A DNA stretch of 64,000 nt from Setoptus koraiensis (lineage: Eukaryota > Arthropoda): the NCBI GenBank assembly GCA_048013815.1, contig CM106585.1, positions 22,072,001 through 22,136,000 on the forward strand, given 5' to 3'. This document shows positions 36,871 through 45,613 of this stretch, piece by piece. Both the position numbers and the translations under genes were made by a program. The stretch's first letter is position 1. The number at the start of each line of letters is the position of its first letter. The notes below the pieces were generated by a model. It ran no database searches. It had not been told where the DNA came from and saw only the letters and a list, made by a program, of their open reading frames with translations.

Positions 36871-37813
36871 TTATTTAAAACTATTATTATCTATTTGAGC
36901 TTGTCGTGCTAGAGCATCTGCATAATTGGGAGGACTCGGCTCTTCGACATTCACCACAACGCTAAATTTTTGGCAGTTATATTCACTTTGATCTTTGAGT
37001 AATGGTCCATTTGAAGTTGGCATAGAACCATTGACGACGGCGCTGGTCAAATGACGCTGATCCTCTAACTTTGTCTCGTCATCCAATCTGCCAAGACGCG
37101 CCACCACAGCCACTTGAGTGTCATCGAAACTTTTTGTGGTCTTCTCTAGCGAACAACAATCGATACTGTTGCAACTGCAATCATTGGCTTTTAAAACAAG
37201 CACAGGCTTAGAATTTGTGAGGGCCGTGTAGTAATCTGGCGGTGGTGCTGACAATTCTGACACATTGTCACTCGATGTTTGATCTTGGGCACGAGTAGCA
37301 GTGGATGTAGTAGTGATGGTGAAGATGTCATTAATATTATTAGAATTATTAGTTGAATAATCTGCATTTGCACTATGGTGGTGGGGTTCATCGAGGTGAT
37401 GATTTTTAATTAGCCATCCAATGGTGGACCTGTTGTTATATTGTTATTGTTATGAACGATTATATTATATTTTAATACCAGGCAACTCAACGATAGGCAT
37501 TGTCTGCAAGGAGTATAGTATAAATACCGCCACTAGTATGAACCACTTACAATAGTATGAGAGAGGTCAATATAAATACCACAAACAATAGTATGGTTGC
37601 TTCGTTCATCAGTAGCATGCTCAATTGGCGACAACAAATACCAATCAGAAATAGTATACAACCTAAAACAAGTGGAGTGATACAATTCTGCCAAATAGTG
37701 TGAGTTTTAGTTGCAGATGATATTGAGGTCCGATGAGAGGAGCCAGCCTCCACCGATTCAAAAGAATGTCTGCCCAAGTGTTGAATGGCCATCACGGAAA
37801 ATCCCGTCGCCAT
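36871..37813 (-). CDS. Two-transmembrane protein with two PPxY motifs
   Basis: Two exons, 37813-37551 and 37429-36871 (phase 2; donor GTAAGT, acceptor AACAACAG), encode 273 residues. The ATG at 37813 is chosen because the open frame upstream has no other ATG. After about 40 soluble residues come two hydrophobic segments: CITPLVLGCILFLIGICC (near 45-62) and TILLFVVFILTSLILLSTIG (near 72-92, spanning the splice junction). The rest is hydrophilic, with a Cys-rich patch (DCSCNSIDCC) and two PPxY motifs, APPPDYYTAL near 155 and SPPNYADAL near 255. PPxY motifs bind WW domains, classically those of NEDD4-family ubiquitin ligases, so a trafficking or ligase-recruiting role is plausible. A hairpin membrane protein with both ends in the cytosol would fit. 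I do not recognise the orthologue. Confidence 0.75.
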
Positions 37814-39440
37814 ATCAGACAACAAAGATAGATGAGTGGCGTGCTAAAACAAGTCAACCTGAACCAATCTAAACTGGTGATGTGCCTGGCCTAGCTAGTT
37901 TGAGGATTGTTACAACAGACGGTAGTCCAAATATATAAGCCGGATGTTTCTGATTAATGGCTGGCTAGTTGTTGGCTTTGTTTTATTCAGTTCAAACGAA
38001 TTCTATCTATTCTTGAATTCAATACACTAAGTGTACCGGTGTACAAGTCACACCAACACAATCGACAATCATAGGAAGGGAGTGAGACCTATAGTCATGA
38101 TTAATGTGAAATGATTATGATGATATGCAGAGAATATGCATTTATAATTCGGCTTGGTCGACGATTAATAATCAGCCAACTTCCTTTCCAAGTGCTCTGT
38201 CTCTTATCTTTTGCAACTGGCTTATAGCTTAAGAGAATAACATTTATGAAGGCGAGACTTACGCAAGTAGTTGGCTTCCAATTTCACTCGGCCACTACTA
38301 TCTTTCTTGTCCAACTAGCCAACCAAGTGGTGGCAGGTGCTCGCTTAAGCGCGCCAAGCAACCTAATCGTGATTTGTTAAGCTAACTTTGGTTTGTATTT
38401 TCTCATTTGCAGGAGTTTTGTCATTATTTTTTGTTTTCTTTTCTCATCTGCCGATGGCACACTGTTGATATAATTCCACAATTGTTACTTGAATTCTCTG
38501 TTTTTATTCCTCTCTAGTCTAGGTTGTTCTCGTTGTTGTTATTGTCTTTTCATCATGGCTACTACATAACAAATGTTGACGCACCATCTGGTGTAAATAT
38601 TCACAAAAGTCAACAAACTAATCATACTATTGATTCATGTTCGCATCTCAATTGAAAAGTGATCTTATCTAGATATAATTGAGATTGTCTAATATGATTC
38701 TTGTCTTGCCAATTGTTGGTTTGTTGTTCATGACATACTATACTATGCTATGTGCGACACAAGTCAACTCTGTGATGACCAAAAAGTGTTTTGCGTGTAT
38801 ACGTGATGCTACAATGAATATCAATGGCAGATTAATCAATTAATAAATTGATTGATTAATTGTGCGTGTGTGTGTTTGAATCGAGTTTGATTAAGTCAAC
38901 AAAGTCAACCAGTCATCATGACAAACAATGCGAATAACTAAACTATAACCATCACTATATAAGTGATGTCATGTCATTTGCATCCAATCACACCGCATCT
39001 AATTTCATCTCATCGTCGACATCATCGCAACCGATCGTTCCAAATATAGATTGTATATTCTATTTCTATCACGGCATTAATAGTTATAAGTGTATCGGGT
39101 TTAGGAAGTTGACACACAATTTATTGGAACAGACGACTGAATGTTGCATGATGGTGATTATGCGTAGACTGGCCCAGCAAATAACTGTCAGCGCTACACT
39201 TTCATGTCATGCTTTCATCGGTTGACTGTGTGTGTTATTGTTTCATAATAATGTATATTTATTTGGTGTTTTATTTTTGTGTGTGATCTATGGCTCACGC
39301 TTGTCAACGACAGACCTTTGTTACCTTTGTCGACGCCTGACAAATGAGTTTACCTCTATGAATGTTTCTCCGGTTAACAACAACTAATGGAACAAACGGA
39401 TAATAATAATATACTATCGCTATCAATGTTGTTGTGGTTG

Positions 39441-39476
39441 TTGGCGAGTATCATCATCGATGATGATACTCGCCAA
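39441..39476. repeat. Perfect 36-bp palindrome
   Basis: TTGGCGAGTATCATCATC is followed at once by its exact reverse complement, with no loop bases. Not within any gene I can support. Confidence 0.95.
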
Positions 39477-40209
39477 AGTTTAGTTCGGCCCGATTGCTGT
39501 TGAATCACTTGTTGTGCGCCACACATGAGACACAAACGTGGCAAGCTAACTCGCATATCCATGATTACAGGCAAGAGAATTATTTAATTATGGCATCAAG
39601 TGCTCTACTCTTAATCCTTGTTAGTGGTAGTAGTTGGCAAACGAAACGACAATGTGCAATGTAGTTGTGCAGCTTAGTTTACAATGAACTAGTGTTGGCT
39701 CGATCGAAATAAAACCACAAGCAAGTGTGTGGTCAACACTACGATGGATCTAACATTTGTCATCACATGACAGTACGTGACTTGTTGCATGAGGCGAAGC
39801 AAACATTACCCTTTGAACTCTGGCTTGTTTCGTCGAGTTACACGACAGGGTTCATGAGTGGCCCCTCTGTGGCCACCATCGGTCGGCCATATGAACAATT
39901 GCGGCTGTGGCAGTGGCACGCTACTTTCACAGGTTGCACATGTCGATATCATGAGTGAACGATATTATTAGTGAACGATATCATTAGTGATGGAGATTGT
40001 CAAAATAAATTATCCAATATTTTCGATGTATTTTGTGTGGCGCCCTGTGTGGCCCAGAGTGTCGATGGCCCGACGTGGTGGGGCCACAAAGAGCGACTCA
40101 CAACTACTCTCACCTCTTGTCAACTACTCTCATCTGGCCCTCTACCGGTGCACGTATGTCGACCAGGCTGCATCGAGTGTCGCAAGCGTAATTAGTAGCG
40201 ATTTTTACT

Positions 40210-40252
40210 CACTCGCTAATTAATTATTCAGCTGTTTCTTAATTAGCGAGTG
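40210..40252. repeat. Inverted repeat, 14-bp arms
   Basis: CACTCGCTAATTAA, 15-base spacer, then TTAATTAGCGAGTG. Perfect arms, about 320 bases before the spermine synthase ATG. The TAATTA cores are homeodomain-like. Confidence 0.9.
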
Positions 40253-40571
40253 TGTTGTTGTCAACTGTTGCTCTGTAAGCAAGCGGGCGCAGGGCATAAC
40301 TCACGTTCGTGAGTCACTTTGTTACTGTTGCGCAACGCGCACAGATTATTGTGCCACGAACAATGCGTTTGGTATTTAGTGCAGAAAGCATGTGCGAATG
40401 CATTGCGTGTCGTGACTAGAAACCATGTGGTCACTAATGTGAATTTTCTAGTTTTTATCTTCAATTTATTCATTATTTATTGTACATAATCTCTACATAA
40501 CACGCACGCTACAAGACAATTAATTCATCTCCCCCCAATATAATATTTTACAATATCACACGAGTAACAAA

Positions 40572-41861
40572 ATGGCCCTCAATCTAGCTCTGTTGAGCTT
40601 TCAAGTCAACGAACACAAGGGACTGACATTCGACCCAGAGCACGCTAAGATTATAAACAACCAAGACCCATTATCTAATCCCATACAGCCGGTAGTGCTG
40701 GCTTGCCAGAGAACAGTTAAGACTTGCTTTTTGGATACAATGTACGACACCTTCTTTTGTGCCAAAGAATCTATCAAGAATTTCAATAATAAGGTTATTC
40801 TAGCATATTTGGTCAGTTCTAACACTATCGCTGGCGGCGGCATAGTAGATGGAGCCACCACTACTGTGGCCACCATAAAATATTATCAGCTTTGCCCGGA
40901 CACTAGCTACAAAGTCAGTATTGAATTAGAGCAATTGTATGACACTAGGCTACCCTCTACAGATCCAAACAGCTTTAAGATTGGTTTGACTAATAAGCGC
41001 GTCGAAAAACTCGTAGAATCTCTTGACAAAGCCTTCCGACTGGATGGCAAAATTGAGCATATACCCCTACTTAAGAGAGGCCGACTAGATAAGCCTCACT
41101 ATCTAGTATCAAGCGACGAGCGAGTTCTAGAGTATGACTTTGATAAAGTTGTCTACGATCAAAAGAGCGATTTTCAGGATATTAAAATTTTACACTCGCC
41201 AAGTCTAGGAAATGTCTTACTATTGGACAAGCTACAAAACTTAGCCGAAAAAGATCTACCCTATACGTTGGCTCTAATGAATTATGGCAAAGTCAGCTAT
41301 ACTGGCAAAGAAATACTCATACTAGGCGGCGGAGATGGAGGCCTGCTGCACGAGTTGCTCAAAGAAAATCCCAAAATGGTAACCATGATTGACATAGACA
41401 AGGGCGTTGTCGACTCGTGTCGTGAACATATGAAACCATGCGGCGACAGTATGAAAGAATTGGAGGGGCCTCGGCACAAAATTATTATTGGCGATTGCTT
41501 GAAATATCTTAGGGAGTACGTTAAATCAGAGCGCAAATTTGATGTAATCTTCAGCGATCTAACGGACATACCTATAAGTGAGAGACCCGAATTATTAACA
41601 TGCTTCTCTCCTACGTACGCTAGCGACAATCCTTGGCACTTTATTGAAGTTATATTTTCGCTGTCACTTCGCTGCCTCAAACCCGATGGTCTATATATGA
41701 ATCATGCAATAGGTTCGGGGTCTATAGATGCACTTAAAGCCTATGAAGAGTTCCTAGATAAATCACCCATCAAGGTCAAATATGAGCGTCACTCCGCGTA
41801 CGTTCCATCATTCATGGAGGATTGGGTCTTTTATCAAATTAGCAAGCTGCCTACAAAGTAG
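40572..41861 (+). CDS. Sms: Spermine synthase
   Basis: A single exon of 429 residues. The enzyme transfers an aminopropyl group from decarboxylated S-adenosylmethionine to spermidine, making spermine in the cytosol. The C-terminal aminopropyltransferase domain is clear: VLLLDKLQNLAEKDLPY, the nucleotide-binding loop EILILGGGDGGLLHELLKEN (about 247-266), VTMIDIDKGVVDSCREHM, and the catalytic FDVIFSDLTDIPIS. The tail has VPSFMEDWVFYQISK, as in human spermine synthase. The N-terminal 150 residues match the divergent AdoMet-decarboxylase-like dimerisation domain, which separates spermine synthase from spermidine synthase. The ATG directly follows an AT-rich leader. The 3' end abuts a convergent gene: the next stop codon on the other strand is 15 bases away and this gene's likely AATAAA (41944) lies inside that gene's coding region. 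Confidence 0.95.
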   Translation: MALNLALLSFQVNEHKGLTFDPEHAKIINNQDPLSNPIQPVVLACQRTVKTCFLDTMYDTFFCAKESIKNFNNKVILAYLVSSNTIAGGGIVDGATTTVATIKYYQLCPDTSYKVSIELEQLYDTRLPSTDPNSFKIGLTNKRVEKLVESLDKAFRLDGKIEHIPLLKRGRLDKPHYLVSSDERVLEYDFDKVVYDQKSDFQDIKILHSPSLGNVLLLDKLQNLAEKDLPYTLALMNYGKVSYTGKEILILGGGDGGLLHELLKENPKMVTMIDIDKGVVDSCREHMKPCGDSMKELEGPRHKIIIGDCLKYLREYVKSERKFDVIFSDLTDIPISERPELLTCFSPTYASDNPWHFIEVIFSLSLRCLKPDGLYMNHAIGSGSIDALKAYEEFLDKSPIKVKYERHSAYVPSFMEDWVFYQISKLPTK

Positions 41862-41876
41862 ACTGGATAAAGTTTA

Positions 41877-42713
41877 TCATTCTGACACAGTTACCTGTAG
41901 AGTCAAATGTGTCAATTTCAAACAGATGTTTGGTTTCAACCATAATAAAGAAGAGAAAAATGATTTGATTTTTCTACGTTCGATAATTATATTCAATAAT
42001 ACCGTCAATACGCAAAACTTGTATATCGAGCTATCGGCAAATCGATTAGATAGCCTCTGCGCCTCCTTGGCTTCCTTTTCGTCTAACGTTTGCCGAAACA
42101 CAAGCGTTTTAATCACCACATTTGTATGGGATATCATGACCTTGAAAAGCAGTTCGAGCTCGCTCATTTGAGAATCCTCGACTTCAATATTCTTTGGCTC
42201 GGACATAGCAATCACTGGGTCCAGGCTCGCTGCTAACTCATTGATTTCTTCTGCTGACTGTATCAATAATTTCTTACAATTGAGAGCAACTTGACTTTCG
42301 AGCAGTCTGAAGGAGCGAGCCAATCCGTTCTCATGTTTAAGGTTGAGAATCATACTCCGGCTGGCATTTTTCCTCAATTGTTGCTCAAGTTGCAACAATT
42401 TATCTGTAAAGTCAGGCTCGCACAACGAATGAACCGTGCCAGCTTGCTCGACCAAATCCTTCAACGCCCGGATATCATCGATTCCATTTGTGCTGTGGAT
42501 ACACTTGTTGAGCATATCATTTTTCTTCACAGTCAATTCATAGGTGCGATCGTTTCGGAGCGCTATCTCTGCGAATTTTAAGAACGCAGGAATTGTGTCC
42601 ATTGTTTTTACCAAGGAAATGCATCGCTTTTTGGTGATTGCTAGGGCGTCGGAAGAGTCAGTTAAACAAACACAAACGATGGAGACAAAAGCGACTAGTT
42701 TCAAACGAGCCAT
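41877..42713 (-). CDS. Tandem-array secreted protein 1, shortened member
   Basis: A single exon of 278 residues, the most divergent and shortest member of the array. The N-terminus has a signal peptide (MARLKLVAFVSIVCVCLTDS). Residues 25 to about 165 align with the two long members: DTIPAFLKFAEIALRNDRT, LKDLVEQAGTVHSLCEPDF and the Cys before KKLLIQ. The middle region found in the others is largely missing. LSNRFADSSIYKF corresponds to their IDRFAQSSIYTI block. After that the sequence turns into an unrelated hydrophobic and basic tail. The His-rich region and C-terminal membrane segment of the paralogues are absent, so the product would be soluble and secreted if it is made. I see no AATAAA close to its stop, unlike its paralogues. 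It may be functional or decaying. The family is unrecognised. Confidence 0.65.
   Translation of the reverse strand: MARLKLVAFVSIVCVCLTDSSDALAITKKRCISLVKTMDTIPAFLKFAEIALRNDRTYELTVKKNDMLNKCIHSTNGIDDIRALKDLVEQAGTVHSLCEPDFTDKLLQLEQQLRKNASRSMILNLKHENGLARSFRLLESQVALNCKKLLIQSAEEINELAASLDPVIAMSEPKNIEVEDSQMSELELLFKVMISHTNVVIKTLVFRQTLDEKEAKEAQRLSNRFADSSIYKFCVLTVLLNIIIERRKIKSFFSSLLWLKPNICLKLTHLTLQVTVSE
41944..41949 (+). terminator. Likely polyadenylation signal of spermine synthase
   Basis: AATAAA, 83 bases after the stop codon and inside the antisense coding sequence of the neighbouring minus-strand gene. Confidence 0.55.
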
Positions 42714-42882
42714 TTTGCTCTTCTCCTTTCGGAACCTTTAATTTTTGTTTTCGATGCAATCAATTTTTCGTATTGATTAGAAAGAAATCGGGAGGAATAT
42801 TCACTGCGACGCAAATGTGTTTGTGCTGGCAAAATCATTATCGTCCACATAAATTTTACACACATAAAATAACTAAGCTTTC

Positions 42883-42975
42883 GAAGCTTCATACCTATCG
42901 CTATTTATACTAGAGGTAGAGAAGCTCGTTTCACTTTAGGACTGGAATCGGCATTTGGTTGTCTATTTTTAAAAG
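42883..42975 (-). promoter_or_regulatory. Array promoter copy A (for member 1)
   Basis: Minus-strand TATA box TATAAATAG at 42909-42901, 188 bases before the ATG. About 60 bases further upstream lies an AT box, TTAAAAATAGAC (42972-42961). Both elements and the flanking TAGGTATGAAG and AAGC blocks recur in copies B-E. Confidence 0.7.
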
Positions 42976-43133
42976 CGGTCATGACTCATGATTCATGAGG
43001 CTGCACAACAGTCGATCTTGACCGATCTTGTTGTGAGTTAGTAAGTTCGTCAGTTTGTCAGTTTAGTTATACTAAATGAATTTGGGAATATTCGCGATTG
43101 TTGTCGCAAACGATCGCATGAATTTGACAGATT

Positions 43134-43139
43134 TTTATT
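43134..43139 (-). terminator. Polyadenylation signal of array member 2
   Basis: AATAAA on the minus strand, 39 bases past the stop codon of member 2. Confidence 0.6.
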
Positions 43140-43177
43140 CTTATATAATGATAGACGGGATAACTTTGCTCTTCTCA

Positions 43178-44605
43178 CTAGTACTTGGGCTTTCGCCGGA
43201 GTAAATAAGCAGTAAGATAGCCCAACAGCACTCCAACAAGCACAGATACTGCAATATGCCAGCCAACGTGGGCCGCATGATGAGAATGGGCCGCAATGTG
43301 ACTAGTTACGTGACTTGCGACACCATGACCAGTCGAGGTCACTTCAGTACCACCGAATTGGACGTCACCCTCGGGATCCTCTTGATTTTCCAATATTGAT
43401 CGCTTAATTGATTCGTCAAGAATGTTCACTTTGACATATTTCGACACTACAAGCTCTGCCTGACTACCCAAGCGTCTCTGCAGGAATCCGTTGACGCCAT
43501 CAGTTTGTGTGTAACATTCGAGATTGGGGTCAAACGAGTTGAAATTGTCGGCTTGCTCAAATTTATGGGCCGACTCTCTTAGATGGTTCTCTTTGTCGAC
43601 ATTGACGGTGAATAGACTTTCGTCGTACTGCTGCTCCGTTTTCATTTTATCAATAACATCGCTCTCTAAATCTAGCTTAACATCCGCAAGAAGGACACCC
43701 TGACAGAATTGCACGGCTTTGATCCATTTCTGGACCGTTGGATCGGCGCTCAGCTTGTCATCTAAAGTGTCAAAATCCTTTCGTGCAAAATATCCTTTCC
43801 AGGCCAACCGAGCTATTGTGTATATCGAGCTTTGGGCGAATCGATCAATCAGCTTGCACGCCCTCTTGGCTTTCAAAAAATCATCTACCATGCCCTGCGA
43901 ACTCAATGTCAGACCTATCGAAAACTCAGAATCTGGTGTGGGTTTCAGCGATTCAGTAAGGAGGAGATTTTCTACTCTTGTGAACACATTGGGAGTAAAT
44001 TTCTTGGCGAAATTCAGCAGGAGGTTGCCTTTTGGAAGATTCTTAGCCTGGTTTTCATCAGCTTTTGTGTTTTTCTCCTCCAACATAGCAGTCACTGTGT
44101 TGATACTGGCGGCTACATCAGCATTACTATTTTCTGCTGATTGTAGTTTTTGCACCAATGATTCCTTACAAGTGAGGACGACTTGACCAGCAAATAATCG
44201 GAAGAAGTGAGCCAACCTGTGCTTTTGTAAGCGTTTGAGATATTTACTCTGGCTCGCATTGGCCTTCAATTGCTTGTTGAATTTCACCAGTTTATCCGCA
44301 AAGTCAGGCTCGCACACAGAATGAACCGTGCCAGCTTGTTCGACCAATTCTTTCAGCGCCAAGATGTCAGCGAAACCATTTTTACTGTGAACACACCTGT
44401 TGAGAATGGCGCTTTTCTCATCGCTCATTGCTTCTGTGCGATCATATTCAAGGGTTATCTCCGCAAAGTCGACAAATTCAGGAATCGTTTTCATTTTTTT
44501 AACCAAAAAACTACACCATTCTTTGCTGACAGCTTGAGCGTCGGAAGTGTAAGCTAAGCAAAAAAACGCTATAGAGACTATAGCGAGCACTTTCAATTGA
44601 GCCAT
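43178..44605 (-). CDS. Tandem-array type I membrane protein 2
   Basis: A single exon of 475 residues from the ATG at 44605. The frame is open upstream, but this ATG starts a good signal peptide (MAQLKVLAIVSIAFFCLAYT) and matches the starts of the paralogues. The ectodomain is helical and charged, with conserved single cysteines (SKEWC, ILNRCVHS, HSVCEPDF, VVLTCKESL, KRACKLID, AVQFCQGV, LECYTQTD). Near the C-terminus comes VQFGGTEVTSTGHGV, a His-rich stretch (HVTSHIAAHSHHAAH), a membrane segment (IAVSVLVGVLLGYLTAYLL) and a short basic tail RRKPKY. This predicts a type I plasma-membrane protein with a His-rich juxtamembrane region. I do not know the family or the function. It is closest to member 3, with identical runs of more than fifteen residues. 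Confidence 0.85.
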   Translation of the reverse strand: MAQLKVLAIVSIAFFCLAYTSDAQAVSKEWCSFLVKKMKTIPEFVDFAEITLEYDRTEAMSDEKSAILNRCVHSKNGFADILALKELVEQAGTVHSVCEPDFADKLVKFNKQLKANASQSKYLKRLQKHRLAHFFRLFAGQVVLTCKESLVQKLQSAENSNADVAASINTVTAMLEEKNTKADENQAKNLPKGNLLLNFAKKFTPNVFTRVENLLLTESLKPTPDSEFSIGLTLSSQGMVDDFLKAKRACKLIDRFAQSSIYTIARLAWKGYFARKDFDTLDDKLSADPTVQKWIKAVQFCQGVLLADVKLDLESDVIDKMKTEQQYDESLFTVNVDKENHLRESAHKFEQADNFNSFDPNLECYTQTDGVNGFLQRRLGSQAELVVSKYVKVNILDESIKRSILENQEDPEGDVQFGGTEVTSTGHGVASHVTSHIAAHSHHAAHVGWHIAVSVLVGVLLGYLTAYLLRRKPKY

Positions 44606-44755
44606 TATGCTGTTCTTTTTTTCAATCTTTGGATTTTTATGCTTGATGGAATAATGTTTTTGAATTAGCATACACGGAGCTTTCTCTAGGATAAAAATTT
44701 TGTTAGATTTGCCGGAAAACACTCGGTTCCTTTCTAGTTACAATAACTGAGGCAT

Positions 44756-44840
44756 CAAAGCTTCATACCCGTCACTATTTATACTAGAGATTGGAAAGCT
44801 GGCTACATTTTGGAGTTGCTTGGGAGTTTATTTATAAATG
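44756..44840 (-). promoter_or_regulatory. Array promoter copy B (for member 2)
   Basis: TATAAATAG at 44783-44775, 170 bases before the ATG. An upstream AT box (CATTTATAAATAAAC) lies near 44840-44826. The sequence between TATA and ATG also resembles that of member 3 (AACTAG..ACAATAACTGAGGC on the plus strand). Confidence 0.7.
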
Positions 44841-44911
44841 CTTCAAAGATAGACATAGTTCCGAATGTCTGCCTGGACCCACATACTTTCACCTTTGCAC
44901 AAAATGAACCT

Positions 44912-45010
44912 GCCTTCATACCCGTCACTATTTACACTGGAGCTCGAGAGGCTTGTTTCTTTTTCGGATCGGAGTTGACGTTTGGGTGTCTATTTTTACA
45001 CGCAATCATG
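44912..45010 (-). promoter_or_regulatory. Extra array promoter copy C, without its own gene
   Basis: TGTAAATAG at 44936-44928 in place of TATAAATAG, and the upstream AT box GTAAAAATAGAC (44999-44988). No signal-peptide exon follows at the expected distance, where promoter copy B already lies. It is probably the remnant of a lost array member or a duplicated control module. Confidence 0.6.
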
Positions 45011-45579
45011 AGGCTGCAAGATGCTCACACTTCCAACTGGACCCACATTCCAATTCTATAGAACTGATATTTTTGTAGTTTTGTTTATCGATTCTCTCTC
45101 CAGCTATAACTTACAAGCAAAGCGCCTGCTGAATTCATGTAAACAAACCATGAGGGCCAAATTCGTTCACATAGGCCATGAACAGTTTAACGCTGCAGAA
45201 GCGATCGAGAAAGTTATGCAAGTCTTTGGACTTGCCAAATTAACCAGTATTAGTTGCCAACCAGTAGTAGTTAACAAGTACAATCGCCTTCATAAACATT
45301 GTGGAAGGGGAAAAAATGGGTATTGTATGGAACAGCGCCACACTTTGATTTTGATGAAACTTCATACGTGGGGCCCGCAGGGCCCCCTGACAACAGTTTG
45401 AGTGGTCCGGAAGTGCGGAAACTTCCGGTTCCTGTCTTGCTAGAGGCAATTGTAATTGTACTATAAAAACTATAAATAATTGTAATTGTACTATGGCAGA
45501 ATGACACAATTGTTACGAGACTGTCTAGCTTTATATATTTTTGGGATTTTGATTGAAATTGAGCTGAACGAAGGAAATG

Positions 45580-45585
45580 TTTATT
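45580..45585 (-). terminator. Polyadenylation signal of array member 3
   Basis: AATAAA on the minus strand, 28 bases past the stop codon of member 3. Confidence 0.65.
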
Positions 45586-45613
45586 GCATTGTAGCATGAA
45601 TAGGACAGACGTT

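Larger units (their letters stand above)
37814..40571. other. Intergenic spacer before spermine synthase
   Basis: 2.7 kb with no supported gene. It carries two strong inverted repeats (39441-39476 and 40210-40252, listed separately). The frames at 38971-39225 and 39725-40223 are short, overlap each other in different frames and have no recognisable motif. Confidence 0.5.
44606..45613. other. Array spacer between members 2 and 3
   Basis: Holds promoter copies B and C and the 3' UTR of member 3. A 17-base sequence, AATTGTAATTGTACTAT, occurs twice near 45450 and 45479. No other gene supported. Confidence 0.55.
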
